A stretch of 28,852 nt of DNA from SZUA-370 sp034003955 (GTDB lineage Bacteria; Spirochaetota; Spirochaetia; Treponematales; UBA12059): positions 1 to 28,852 of the forward strand of contig JAVEXO010000033.1 of assembly GCA_034003955.1 (NCBI GenBank). Reading direction: 5' to 3'. Positions 14,909-23,730 of the stretch are shown here, piece after piece (position 1 is the stretch's first letter; each line of letters opens with the position of its first letter). Made by a program: the position numbers and the translations under genes. The notes beneath the pieces were generated by a model. That model ran no database searches and was not told where the DNA came from. It saw nothing but the letters and a program-made list of their open reading frames with translations.

Positions 14909-16150
14909 ATGGATACAAAACCCATACCAAATAGGGCATCGCTTGAAAAAGCGTATAAGTCCAATCTTCGCTCTCTCGAGCTTATGCTCGGCGAGATGAT
15001 GTCACGCATCCAGGGAACTTTGGATGCAGCCGGCCTCGTGCCAGCCTACAAGCAGCGAATTAAAACATTTTCAAGCTATTTTTCAAAGACCATCAAGTTT
15101 GTACGAGAAGCATCGACACACAATGTTTCCTTGTCTCCTATCACCGACATACTCGCGGTCAGGATCATTTGTCCATTCATAAGCGATCTCGAAAGAGTAG
15201 AGAAGGCCCTTTCTACTCAGTTTTCTGTGAGGGAAATAGAAAGAAAGGGCTCAGATCGATCCTTTAAGGAATTCGGGTATGAATCGACGCATCTCCTTCT
15301 TGAAATTCCTGAAGACATCCTTAAAGGCAATACCTTCATAGATCCGCCTGTGTGTGAGGTGCAAATTAGGACGATTCTTCAGGATGCATGGGCAGAGGTA
15401 GAGCATGAGCTTGTCTACAAGGCAGAGTTTACGCCTTTTGACGATCCAATGAAAAGAAAATTGGCGGCTCTCAATGCTAATCTTACTCTTTCAGACATGC
15501 TCTTTCAGGAAATTCGAGATTATCAACATCAGTTGACAAGCGAGCTTGCCAAGAGGAGGGTTGCCTTCTTCAGGAAAATTGAAGACGAAATAGATAGCGA
15601 CCTCTACACTCATTTCAATGAGACACCCCGTGCGGCTGGAGAGGAACCAAGGCAACCGGCCTGGCTTGGTTCATGGAAGTCGTTGGACGATCTACTCCTG
15701 GAGGCCTTGAACGCTCATAATCGCTCTGATTACATGAGAGCCATAGACATCTATTCACACATACTGGCCATGAATCCTAAGCCAGAGATACGCGCCTTGA
15801 TTCACAAGCATAGAGGCATGGCCTTCTTCTCCGAGAGCAGGTACGACGAATCAATGGAAGACTTCAGTGCCACCATGGAGATAGACCCATCATGTTATAA
15901 GGCTGCCTATTACAGAGGAGTCGTTCATAGCGTAAAACAGAACTACTCTGCGGCAATAGATGACTTTAACCAGGCCCTGCGTATTCATCCATATCATTTC
16001 TATACAACCTACCGCAGGGCTCAGGCTTATTACCATATGGAGGATTATCCCATGGCCCTGGCGGACTGTAACGGAGCCCTGGAACTGGAACCACTGAATG
16101 AGTCTCTTAAGAAGCTTAAAAGCATGGTTTTGAAGAAGTTAAAGATGTAG
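14909..16150 (+). CDS. RelA/SpoT-type (p)ppGpp synthetase fused to TPR repeats
   Basis: The 413-residue protein carries only the synthetase domain of the stringent-response family (residues about 45-200), which transfers pyrophosphate from ATP to GDP or GTP. Motifs seen are ITDILAVRII (78-87), FGYESTH (122-128) in the place of GYxSxH, CEVQIRT (149-155) and WAEVEHE (161-167). There is no HD hydrolase domain before it and no TGS or ACT domain after it. Residues about 245-405 are instead tetratricopeptide repeats, for example RGMAFFSESRYDESMEDF and YRGVVHSVKQNYSAAIDDF, which usually bind a partner protein. It resembles small alarmone synthetases with an added regulatory module. It is flanked by flaA's terminator and a convergent tRNA, so it stands alone. 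Confidence 0.88.
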   Translation: MDTKPIPNRASLEKAYKSNLRSLELMLGEMMSRIQGTLDAAGLVPAYKQRIKTFSSYFSKTIKFVREASTHNVSLSPITDILAVRIICPFISDLERVEKALSTQFSVREIERKGSDRSFKEFGYESTHLLLEIPEDILKGNTFIDPPVCEVQIRTILQDAWAEVEHELVYKAEFTPFDDPMKRKLAALNANLTLSDMLFQEIRDYQHQLTSELAKRRVAFFRKIEDEIDSDLYTHFNETPRAAGEEPRQPAWLGSWKSLDDLLLEALNAHNRSDYMRAIDIYSHILAMNPKPEIRALIHKHRGMAFFSESRYDESMEDFSATMEIDPSCYKAAYYRGVVHSVKQNYSAAIDDFNQALRIHPYHFYTTYRRAQAYYHMEDYPMALADCNGALELEPLNESLKKLKSMVLKKLKM

Positions 16151-16154
16151 GGTA

Positions 16155-16226
16155 CATCCCCTGGGAGAATTGAACTCCCGTTGCCGGGATGAAAACCCGG
16201 TGTCCTAACCACTAGACGAAGGGGAC
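16155..16226 (-). tRNA. tRNA-Glu (anticodon UUC)
   Basis: A full cloverleaf reads on the minus strand: acceptor GTCCCCT with AGGGGAT, D stem GTCT/GGAC, anticodon stem CCGGG/CCCGG around TTTTCAT (anticodon TTC), 4-base variable loop, T stem GGGAG/CTCCC with loop TTCAATT, discriminator G. Total 72 bases. CCA is not encoded (TAC follows the discriminator). The first pair is G1-U72 instead of the usual G-C. It ends 4 bases from the stop of the convergent synthetase-TPR gene. Confidence 0.96.
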
Positions 16227-16246
16227 AGATGCGCTAAGGCGAGCGA

Positions 16247-16276
16247 ACAGTACCAACAAACACGTCTCTATGTCAA
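16247..16276 (-). promoter_or_regulatory. Promoter of tRNA-Glu
   Basis: On the minus strand a perfect TTGACA (16276-16271), an 18-base spacer and TACTGT (16252-16247), about 21 bases upstream of the mature tRNA 5' end. The -35 is perfect, the -10 weak. Confidence 0.5.
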
Positions 16277-16318
16277 TAACTAATGCTACTTTAGAATTAG
16301 TCTGTGTGTTTGCTTGAT

Positions 16319-16347
16319 TTCATAAAGCGTGGATGTTAGCTTACAAT
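16319..16347 (+). promoter_or_regulatory. Promoter of the small outer-membrane-like gene
   Basis: TTCATA (16319-16324), 17 bases, TACAAT (16342-16347), followed by a strong TGGAGG site at 16361-16366 and ATG at 16371. Matches are 4/6 and 5/6. Confidence 0.5.
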
Positions 16348-16370
16348 AATAGCTAATATTTGGAGGAATC

Positions 16371-16838
16371 ATGAGAAGAAAAACTTTGCTGATAGCCATC
16401 GTACTCCTTGTAGCGGTGGCCGTGCCTATGACCTTCGCTACCGGCGTAGGAGCGGCTTTTGGCTTGCCTTTTGGCGGTGGCCTTCCAGGATCCAATGTCA
16501 TGTTGTCGCTCAAAGTTTCAGAACTGCCATTTCTTATGGGCCTTGGATTTAACATTGGTCAGAATTCCGTTTCATTTGGTTTAACGGGAGACTGGTGGGT
16601 TGCTAACCAGAACCTGTTCTCCTTCGTTAACTACTATCTCGGGCCGGGATTCTACCTTGGCTATGCTAACAGGCTACTGGTAGGCGGACGCTTCCCTGTA
16701 GGCCTCAATGTCTATCCAGTAAAGAACTTTGAACTCTTCCTGGAAGTAGCTCCGACGCTGGCCGTTGGTATTGGAGATTCTATTACTTTCCCAGAATGGG
16801 GTTTCCAGAGCGCATTTGGCCTTAGATTCTGGTTCTGA
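16371..16838 (+). CDS. Small secreted outer-membrane-like protein (unknown function)
   Basis: The 155-residue precursor has a clear signal peptide (positively charged MRRK, hydrophobic core, cleavage near residue 23 in TFA-TG). The mature part is rich in glycine and aromatic residues in alternating patterns, such as VSFGLTGDWWV and LGPGFYLGYANRLLVGGRF. It ends in RFWF, the terminal-phenylalanine signature of beta-barrel outer-membrane proteins. About 130 mature residues suffice for a small 8-strand barrel. It resembles small conserved spirochaete barrel proteins (a DUF3996-like family comes to mind, unverified). It has its own promoter, strong TGGAGG ribosome binding site and terminator. Confidence 0.75.
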   Translation: MRRKTLLIAIVLLVAVAVPMTFATGVGAAFGLPFGGGLPGSNVMLSLKVSELPFLMGLGFNIGQNSVSFGLTGDWWVANQNLFSFVNYYLGPGFYLGYANRLLVGGRFPVGLNVYPVKNFELFLEVAPTLAVGIGDSITFPEWGFQSAFGLRFWF

Positions 16839-16854
16839 TACTCGTATACCGCGT

Positions 16855-16886
16855 AGAGAGGCCGCCCGAGGGCGGCCTCTCTTTAT
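16855..16886 (+). terminator. Intrinsic terminator after the outer-membrane-like gene
   Basis: AGAGAGGCCGCC (16855-16866), loop CGAG, GGCGGCCTCTCT (16871-16882), then TTAT. A perfect 12-bp GC-rich stem with a short T-run. Confidence 0.85.
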
Positions 16887-16915
16887 TTGACTATATATTG
16901 AAATACATATATTAT
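16887..16915 (+). promoter_or_regulatory. Promoter of thioredoxin gene
   Basis: TTGACT (16887-16892), 17 bases, TATTAT (16910-16915): 5/6 matches to both sigma70 hexamers within an AT-rich stretch. It gives a leader of roughly 58 bases before the ATG at 16980. Confidence 0.65.
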
Positions 16916-16979
16916 ATACCAATCATTTATTTGAAAAGGCTCACGCGGCCTTGCAAGCCACCACACTGGAGGAATATGT

Positions 16980-17342
16980 ATGAGCGAACAACTTACACTG
17001 GCCATGTTCAAGGACAAGATCTTTGACTATGAAAACAACAAGGAGTGGAAATTCAACGGAGAGAGGCCTGCAATAATAGACTTCTATGCCGACTGGTGCG
17101 GACCATGCAAGATGGTGGCGCCTGTCTTAGATACAATTTCTACAAAGTACGATGGCAAACTAGACGTATTCAAGGTGGATACAGAGGCAGAGCAGGAACT
17201 ATCGAGCATGTTTGGCATTCAGAGTATTCCAACAATAGTATTCATTCCTATGTCTGGTCAGCCCAGCGTGTCGATGGGTGCCATGCCAGAAAAGGAATTT
17301 GAACGCATTATCGGGGAAATGCTTCTGCCTGCGGAGGCTTGA
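16980..17342 (+). CDS. trxA: Thioredoxin
   Basis: This cytosolic dithiol reductase has 120 residues. FYADWCGPCKMVAPVL gives the active-site Cys40 and Cys43, and the cis-proline motif SIPTIVFI follows near residue 80. The N-terminus is about 15 residues longer than the Escherichia coli protein before the first core strand. A TGGAGGA ribosome binding site is 7 bases before ATG. The 3' end overlaps the convergent thiI gene by 35 bases. Its reductase is not adjacent; the ferredoxin:thioredoxin reductase subunit at 19721-20047 is a candidate partner (inference). Confidence 0.94.
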   Translation: MSEQLTLAMFKDKIFDYENNKEWKFNGERPAIIDFYADWCGPCKMVAPVLDTISTKYDGKLDVFKVDTEAEQELSSMFGIQSIPTIVFIPMSGQPSVSMGAMPEKEFERIIGEMLLPAEA

Positions 17343-18507
17343 AGCTAAACGGGAGGTAGAGGCTCTCCATCTTAGAGACGGCTTGGGCTACAGAATCCCT
17401 AAGTCCCAGAAGCTCTAGAGCCTCCCTTTCCTCATCAAGGTGAGCTTTTATGAGGGGATGCTTAGCCGAGAAGAGTACGCAACAGTCGTCGTAAGGAAGA
17501 ATGGATATATCGTAGGTGCCAATGATTCGTGCCAGCCTTATGATGTCTTCCTTGTCTGTTCCTACAAGAGGTCGTAGTATGGCAAAGTCTGTATATGATC
17601 CAGTAAAACGCATATTTTCTGCTGTTTGACTGGCTACCTGTCCTAGGCTCTCTCCCGTGACTATGGCATTGAGATGCCTTCTCCTGGCCACCATATCGGC
17701 CGCCATCATCATGCATGCCCGCAGATAGAGCGTCGTCTTCTCAGGAAGTGCTTCCTTCTTAATCTTGAGCTGTACATCGGTAAAGCTAACGGTATGCAGG
17801 TTCATGCCACCGGCATAGGTAGCCAGGTTGGCGGCTAGATCCCTCACCTTCATCCAGGCCTGCTCTGATGTATAGGGGTAGGCGTGGAAGTACAGCGCCT
17901 CCATTGCCAAGCCACGCGACAACATCTTGTAGCCTGCCACGGGAGAGTCAATGCCTCCTGAAAGTAAGAGGAGGCCGTTGCCTCCAGAACCAACGGGTAG
18001 GCCACGAATGCTCTTGGTAGTATTCGTAAATAGATACACCTTTTCTCTGATTTCTACGAATAATATTATATCAGGATTGTGTAGATCGACCCTCAGGCAG
18101 GGTACCTGTTCTACTAGTGTTGAGCCGATTTCTCTGGCTATACCATATGAGTCTAAACAGAAACCCTTGTCAGATCTACGGGCTTCTACCTTGAAGCTTG
18201 CGTGCCCCCTGGCGACCATGGGGGCCATTGCTTCTATCGCCGCGGCTTTAATTGCATCCAGGTTCTTTGCAACCTTGGTAGCCCTGGCCCAGGCGTTTAT
18301 GCCAGGTGTCCTCGATAGAACAAATTCCGCCTTGGCCGCATGTTCCTCACTCACCAGTAGGTAGTAGCGGCCTTCTCTTGAACGAACCTCGCTATGTATG
18401 CAACTCAGGCGCCTCTTTATGTCGCGCTTGAGTCTCTCCTCGAATTCCCCCCTGTTGCCATCTTTGAGGCGAATTTCACCAATCTTTATGAGGTACAACG
18501 CATCCAT
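17308..18507 (-). CDS. thiI: tRNA 4-thiouridine / thiazole sulfurtransferase ThiI
   Basis: ThiI adenylates and thiolates uridine 8 of tRNA and, in many bacteria, supplies sulfur for the thiazole of thiamine. The 399-residue product has an N-terminal ferredoxin-like and THUMP region (to about residue 165) and a PP-loop ATPase with SGGIDS at 183-188. Downstream GESLGQVASQTAENM and RPLVGTDKEDIIRLA fit the family. It ends after the PP-loop domain, without the C-terminal rhodanese domain found in Escherichia coli. It sits 20 bases after a cysteine desulfurase gene, the expected persulfide donor. The ATG at 18507 has only a distant GGAG. Its last 35 bases overlap the thioredoxin gene on the other strand. 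Confidence 0.93.
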   Translation of the reverse strand: MDALYLIKIGEIRLKDGNRGEFEERLKRDIKRRLSCIHSEVRSREGRYYLLVSEEHAAKAEFVLSRTPGINAWARATKVAKNLDAIKAAAIEAMAPMVARGHASFKVEARRSDKGFCLDSYGIAREIGSTLVEQVPCLRVDLHNPDIILFVEIREKVYLFTNTTKSIRGLPVGSGGNGLLLLSGGIDSPVAGYKMLSRGLAMEALYFHAYPYTSEQAWMKVRDLAANLATYAGGMNLHTVSFTDVQLKIKKEALPEKTTLYLRACMMMAADMVARRRHLNAIVTGESLGQVASQTAENMRFTGSYTDFAILRPLVGTDKEDIIRLARIIGTYDISILPYDDCCVLFSAKHPLIKAHLDEEREALELLGLRDSVAQAVSKMESLYLPFSFKPPQAEAFPR

Positions 18508-18527
18508 CGCGGCTCATGCTCCTAATC

Positions 18528-19691
18528 TTATACTTTGTATCGGGTGTAACAATCTGACGTTAGCTCAAGGAAGCGGCTAATAGTATCTTCTGAAGTATCC
18601 CTGCCAATAGAAACCCTGATAGACGAGAATGCTGTATCGGCATCTATGCCCATGGCATCTAGCACTCGTCTATCCTTCTTGCCACTAGAACAGGCCGAAC
18701 CTGTCGACACAGCCATGCCCGCTGCGTCGAGTAGTCGCGTCATAACCTCGCCACCGAGGCCAGGGAATGCGACGCTTACTATAAAGGGGCTAAATCGATC
18801 CTCTCCTGGTTTTCTAGAAAACGGTAGCACCGTTGCCCCTTGAATTGCTGTAATACCCTGAAGCAGTTTACATTCCAGGAGCCTTGCCTTCGCATGATGA
18901 TATGCCAGTGATTCCTTGTTTCTTTTGGCTGCCTGGGCAAACGCCCATGCGCCTAAGGTATTATGTGTTCCAGGTCTATGACCCGATTCCTGCCCTCCGC
19001 CGATTGTGAGCGGGCGTAGAGGGTGTTTCAGGTACAAGGCGCCGATACCACGTGGGCCTCCTAGCTTATGGCCACTGAAGGCTGCGCCGTCGACACCGAG
19101 AGCCTCAGAATCAAAACCTATGGTTCCCAGGGCCTGGACCGCATCGCAATGAAAGAATGGCGGGCGGGGAGCGTCACGAGATGCCATGGCTACGGCCTTA
19201 ACAATACTCTCTATAGGCTGTATGGCGCCTGTCTCATTATTAACAGCCATCATCGCCACTAAGGCAGTATCCTTTCTGATGGCATCGGCTAGCGAATTGG
19301 GGTCAAAGATGCCATCCTTGCAAGGCTTGACTCGTAGTACCGTGACGCCAAGCTCCTCGAGCAACGAGGCCTGTTCGTATACGGCAGGATGCTCTGTTTG
19401 GCCTATGACTATTGAGACAGGTTTTCCCTTTCGAAGTAACGACAGAAGGGGTATGGAATCGGCCTCGGTGCCGCCAGAAGTAAAGACTATCTGTTTATAC
19501 GATGCTCCTATGATACCAGCCAGGCTAGTCCTTGCATCATCAAGGAGCCGCCTGGCTGCCTTGCCGGCTCCATGGGGGCTTGAAGGATTGCCAGAAGTCT
19601 TGGCGGCCATGTCTGCCGCCTCAAGGAGTATATCGACATAGGGCGGCGCGCTCGCCGCCCAGTCAAGGTAGTGTTCTATCATCGGTCGCAT
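18528..19691 (-). CDS. Cysteine desulfurase (NifS/IscS family)
   Basis: This PLP enzyme takes sulfur from cysteine as an enzyme-bound persulfide. In the 387-residue protein TSGGTEAD (71-78) binds cofactor phosphate, HCDAVQ (181-186) is the aspartate stacking region, SGHKLGGPRG holds the PLP lysine at 209, and STGSACSSG carries the catalytic Cys334. The loop SACSSGKKD is long, as in group I enzymes. It lies between the ferredoxin:thioredoxin reductase and thiI genes, so it probably feeds ThiI; the short NifS-like proteins that pair with ThiI in Gram-positives are a parallel. ATG 19691 and an in-frame ATG at 19682 are both possible; neither has a clear ribosome binding site. Confidence 0.92.
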   Translation of the reverse strand: MRPMIEHYLDWAASAPPYVDILLEAADMAAKTSGNPSSPHGAGKAARRLLDDARTSLAGIIGASYKQIVFTSGGTEADSIPLLSLLRKGKPVSIVIGQTEHPAVYEQASLLEELGVTVLRVKPCKDGIFDPNSLADAIRKDTALVAMMAVNNETGAIQPIESIVKAVAMASRDAPRPPFFHCDAVQALGTIGFDSEALGVDGAAFSGHKLGGPRGIGALYLKHPLRPLTIGGGQESGHRPGTHNTLGAWAFAQAAKRNKESLAYHHAKARLLECKLLQGITAIQGATVLPFSRKPGEDRFSPFIVSVAFPGLGGEVMTRLLDAAGMAVSTGSACSSGKKDRRVLDAMGIDADTAFSSIRVSIGRDTSEDTISRFLELTSDCYTRYKV

Positions 19692-19720
19692 GATAGCGCG
19701 AGCGCACTTTGCGAGGCAAG

Positions 19721-20047
19721 CTAGGAGAAGCGTCTGTCGGGAATGCCTCCGGGAACGCCGCCTGATCCGGAGAATCCCTTTCTAAGATACAAGGCACAGA
19801 AACAGTGGCCATATTCTTCTACATCGGCCTTCGCATACACGCATGGGCAGATGATGTTGGCGTCTGCCTCCCTTGAACCGTCGCTGTCGCGGCAGGGACA
19901 GAGATAATACGAGTAGCGGTTCCAGTTGGTTGTAAGGCCTGTGATTAAGGAATCAGTAAATTCCTTGTCAGGATTGAGTTCCCAACCCTGCTTTTTTGCA
20001 ACCATGTTGGCGAACATGTCCGTCTGCGTAAAGTTCTTTTCACTCAA
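19721..20047 (-). CDS. Ferredoxin:thioredoxin reductase catalytic subunit-like protein
   Basis: The 108-residue product has the three CxC pairs of the catalytic subunit: CPC at 50-52, CPC at 67-69 and CFC at 82-84 preceded by His81. In the plant and cyanobacterial enzyme these bind one [4Fe-4S] cluster and form the redox disulfide that passes ferredoxin electrons to thioredoxin. No variable subunit is seen, as is usual for non-photosynthetic bacteria and archaea. The start is TTG at 20047, 2 bases after the stop of the glutaredoxin-like gene, preceded by GGGGGTAT. The paired arrangement implies that the glutaredoxin-like protein is its direct substrate, with thioredoxin and the window's ferredoxin as further candidates. 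Confidence 0.88.
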   Translation of the reverse strand: MSEKNFTQTDMFANMVAKKQGWELNPDKEFTDSLITGLTTNWNRYSYYLCPCRDSDGSREADANIICPCVYAKADVEEYGHCFCALYLRKGFSGSGGVPGGIPDRRFS

Positions 20048-20049
20048 GA

Positions 20050-20349
20050 CTATACCCCCAGTGTGAGTTTCCAGTCGGCCTCTATGAATCCAACGAGGTA
20101 TTGGTCGTCTCCGACGGTGGCAAATGGAAAGGCTATGTCGGCCTTGAATTTATCCTTGAGTACCTTCTTGGCAGCATTCTTGGCCTCCAAGGGTATTGTA
20201 TCCATGTATATATAACGATACGCAAAGCCATGCTTCTCAAGGAAGGCAGTGGCACGTTTGCAGAAACCACATGTGGACAGGGCATAGACCGTGATGATCG
20301 GCGTATTCTTGCCGCCAGATACTGGTATGTATTGTAAGCTCTCAAGCAT
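20050..20349 (-). CDS. Glutaredoxin-like thiol-disulfide protein
   Basis: The 99-residue protein has a glutaredoxin fold start (ITVYALSTCGFCKRATAFLEKHG) with active-site Cys27 and Cys30 in CGFC, and YIYMDTI as the following strand. The unusual KDKFKADIAFPFATVGDD segment places the cis-proline before a Phe. I chose ATG 20349, not an in-frame ATG at 20424, because it has AAGGAG 9 bases upstream and a promoter fits just before that. It lies in front of the ferredoxin:thioredoxin reductase gene with a 2-base gap, so the two form a tight pair. No glutathione-dependent enzymes are nearby, and reduction by the adjacent reductase is likely (inference). Confidence 0.85.
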   Translation of the reverse strand: MLESLQYIPVSGGKNTPIITVYALSTCGFCKRATAFLEKHGFAYRYIYMDTIPLEAKNAAKKVLKDKFKADIAFPFATVGDDQYLVGFIEADWKLTLGV

Positions 20350-20371
20350 CGAATGGTTCTCCTTCCGCTCT

Positions 20372-20400
20372 ATAGTAAACTCGAAGCATGTCTTTGGCAA
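20372..20400 (-). promoter_or_regulatory. Promoter of the glutaredoxin-FTR-nifS-thiI unit
   Basis: On the minus strand TTGCCA (20400-20395, 5/6), 17 bases, TACTAT (20377-20372, 4/6). The predicted start near 20365 lies just before AAGGAG. It would allow these four genes to be transcribed apart from the upstream photolyase. Confidence 0.55.
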
Positions 20401-20430
20401 ATACTCTAATGAGAATAGAGACATGCGTGT

Positions 20431-21798
20431 TCAACTATCGCTCCTGGCCCAGAAACGGGCATAGGCGTCTGCATCGAATTTACGACGAAGGCCTGCAGAC
20501 GACATGGCGCGTACGGTGCCAAAGGCTGTCTGGCGAGGCCATGGCCTGTCATGGAGGCCAAAACACCAACCGACACCGGCCCAGCCGTTAGGATCCCTGC
20601 CGTCAAGGGCATAGTGATCGTTTAAAAAGATGGCGGTATGAAAGGCTTCCTGTGGATCGGCGCTCCAGGCGAGGATCATCTTGCCCCAGTACATGCGCAT
20701 ATAGTTGTGTATGGTGCCTGATCGCACCAGCTGCTCCTGAGCCGCGTTCCAGTAGGGATCATGTGTATCGGATGCCTCAAATTGCCGCCTCGTATAGAGG
20801 TAGGCCCGCCGTTCGAGGCGAGCGGATTCTAGCGTTGCACGGGACCAGGCGGGTAGTCCATCCCAGCCATCATAGTCTGCCTGTCTATGGCGCGTGAAAT
20901 TCCTGCAGAGTTCCCGGCGTATGATGAATTGCTCCTTGAATGCCGGGAAGCCAGGGCTGTCTGCTTCTCTTGCGGCCTTGATGACGAGCAGGGGAGATAT
21001 CTGGCCAAAATGCAGGTATGGCGACAATCCGCTGGTGCCTTCTTTGTTAGGATCGTTCCGGTCGATATCGTAGCTATCAAGTCTTCGTGCCACGAAGCGT
21101 TCCAGGCTAGCGATGGCTGCTGTTTCTCCTGGCTCGGCATTAAAAAGCTGTTCAGGCGATCGGTCTCCCGTATAGGCGGGCATACAGGGCCCATCGAAGG
21201 CGGAAAATAGATTTAATCCTTCGTTGATGCGTAGCGTATGCCGTATTCCAGGGGTCGGAACCCGAGGAGTCGCCTCCTGGGCGTAAGAATCTATTGCTCC
21301 ATCTATCTTGAGCCTGAGCGTCCTGGCCGACCACTCCTGCCTGGGGCTGGCCAAGGCCTCTGGTATAAGCGATTCACCGTCTACCTCGACCACTGGTATA
21401 CCGGCGGCCTCGGCGAGGTTTGTCTTTATTGATACAGACCATCTTGATGGTGAGCGGTCTACAACGAGGATGGCCGCCTGATTACAGGCTTCAAGCACCA
21501 CATCAAAAGGATTACCGCGTTGCAATGAGAAGCCAATGCCTGCATCTGCAAGTTTTCCTGCCGTCTGTCTGAGCCCTGATAGCATCCAGCGGTATTGCGG
21601 AGAGCTGGCCTCTGGATAGTCAGCCAGTACGAATAGCGTGAGGAGGGGGAGGCCGAGGCGATCGGCTTCCATCGAGGCATAGCTTAGGGCGTGATTGGCA
21701 TTGGCACGCTGTGCCGCCTGCATCCAGTACAGGACGTATGCGGCCTTGGATCGTATAGCCTGGCCATTAAGCGGAATAATTCTGCTCGTCGACATCAT
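20431..21798 (-). CDS. Class II CPD photolyase
   Basis: Photolyase uses FAD and blue light to split cyclobutane pyrimidine dimers. The 455-residue length and the motifs REL-C-RNF, GTIHNYMRMYWGKMIL and NGWAGVGWCFGLHDRPW identify the class II branch shared by some bacteria, archaea and eukaryotes. The N-terminal Rossmann-like half starts YVLYWMQAAQRANANHAL, also class II in type. Presence of this repair enzyme suggests exposure to light at some stage of life. The ATG at 21798 has no Shine-Dalgarno, but TATAGT ends 6 bases upstream, suggesting a leaderless message. It is divergent from lepA and 81 bases upstream of the glutaredoxin gene. Confidence 0.93.
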   Translation of the reverse strand: MMSTSRIIPLNGQAIRSKAAYVLYWMQAAQRANANHALSYASMEADRLGLPLLTLFVLADYPEASSPQYRWMLSGLRQTAGKLADAGIGFSLQRGNPFDVVLEACNQAAILVVDRSPSRWSVSIKTNLAEAAGIPVVEVDGESLIPEALASPRQEWSARTLRLKIDGAIDSYAQEATPRVPTPGIRHTLRINEGLNLFSAFDGPCMPAYTGDRSPEQLFNAEPGETAAIASLERFVARRLDSYDIDRNDPNKEGTSGLSPYLHFGQISPLLVIKAAREADSPGFPAFKEQFIIRRELCRNFTRHRQADYDGWDGLPAWSRATLESARLERRAYLYTRRQFEASDTHDPYWNAAQEQLVRSGTIHNYMRMYWGKMILAWSADPQEAFHTAIFLNDHYALDGRDPNGWAGVGWCFGLHDRPWPRQTAFGTVRAMSSAGLRRKFDADAYARFWARSDS

Positions 21799-21804
21799 TG
21801 CTAC

Positions 21805-21832
21805 ACTATAGGGTGCCGAGCCTGGTTCTGAA
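21805..21832 (-). promoter_or_regulatory. Possible photolyase promoter (leaderless)
   Basis: On the minus strand TTCAGA (21832-21827), 16 bases, TATAGT (21810-21805), then GTAGCA and the ATG at 21798. The -10 is a 5/6 match, the -35 4/6. Confidence 0.5.
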
Positions 21833-21870
21833 AGGTCTCGGTCTATCCTTTTCCTGCCCGGAACCCATCA

Positions 21871-21900
21871 TTGAACAAGGCCGTTCTTTTAGGGTATAGT
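21871..21900 (+). promoter_or_regulatory. Possible lepA promoter (leaderless)
   Basis: TTGAAC (21871-21876), 18 bases, TATAGT (21895-21900), then GCTACC and ATG at 21907. The same hexamer and spacing to the start codon occur on the opposite strand for photolyase. Confidence 0.5.
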
Positions 21901-21906
21901 GCTACC

Positions 21907-23726
<1,820 letters not shown>

Positions 23727-23730
<4 letters not shown>

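Noticed and set aside
19641..19660. GGGCGGCG/CGCCGCCC hairpin as a terminator
   Set aside because: It is internal to the cysteine desulfurase N-terminus (Ala-Ser-Ala-Pro codons) and has no T-run; coding constraint explains it.
20350..20424. Longer glutaredoxin-like protein starting at 20424
   Set aside because: The extra 25 residues would cover the predicted promoter and the AAGGAG site, and do not fit the glutaredoxin fold.
21871..21906. 12-residue N-terminal extension of LepA
   Set aside because: LepA starts a few residues before the P-loop, and the stretch contains the TTGAAC/TATAGT promoter-like hexamers.
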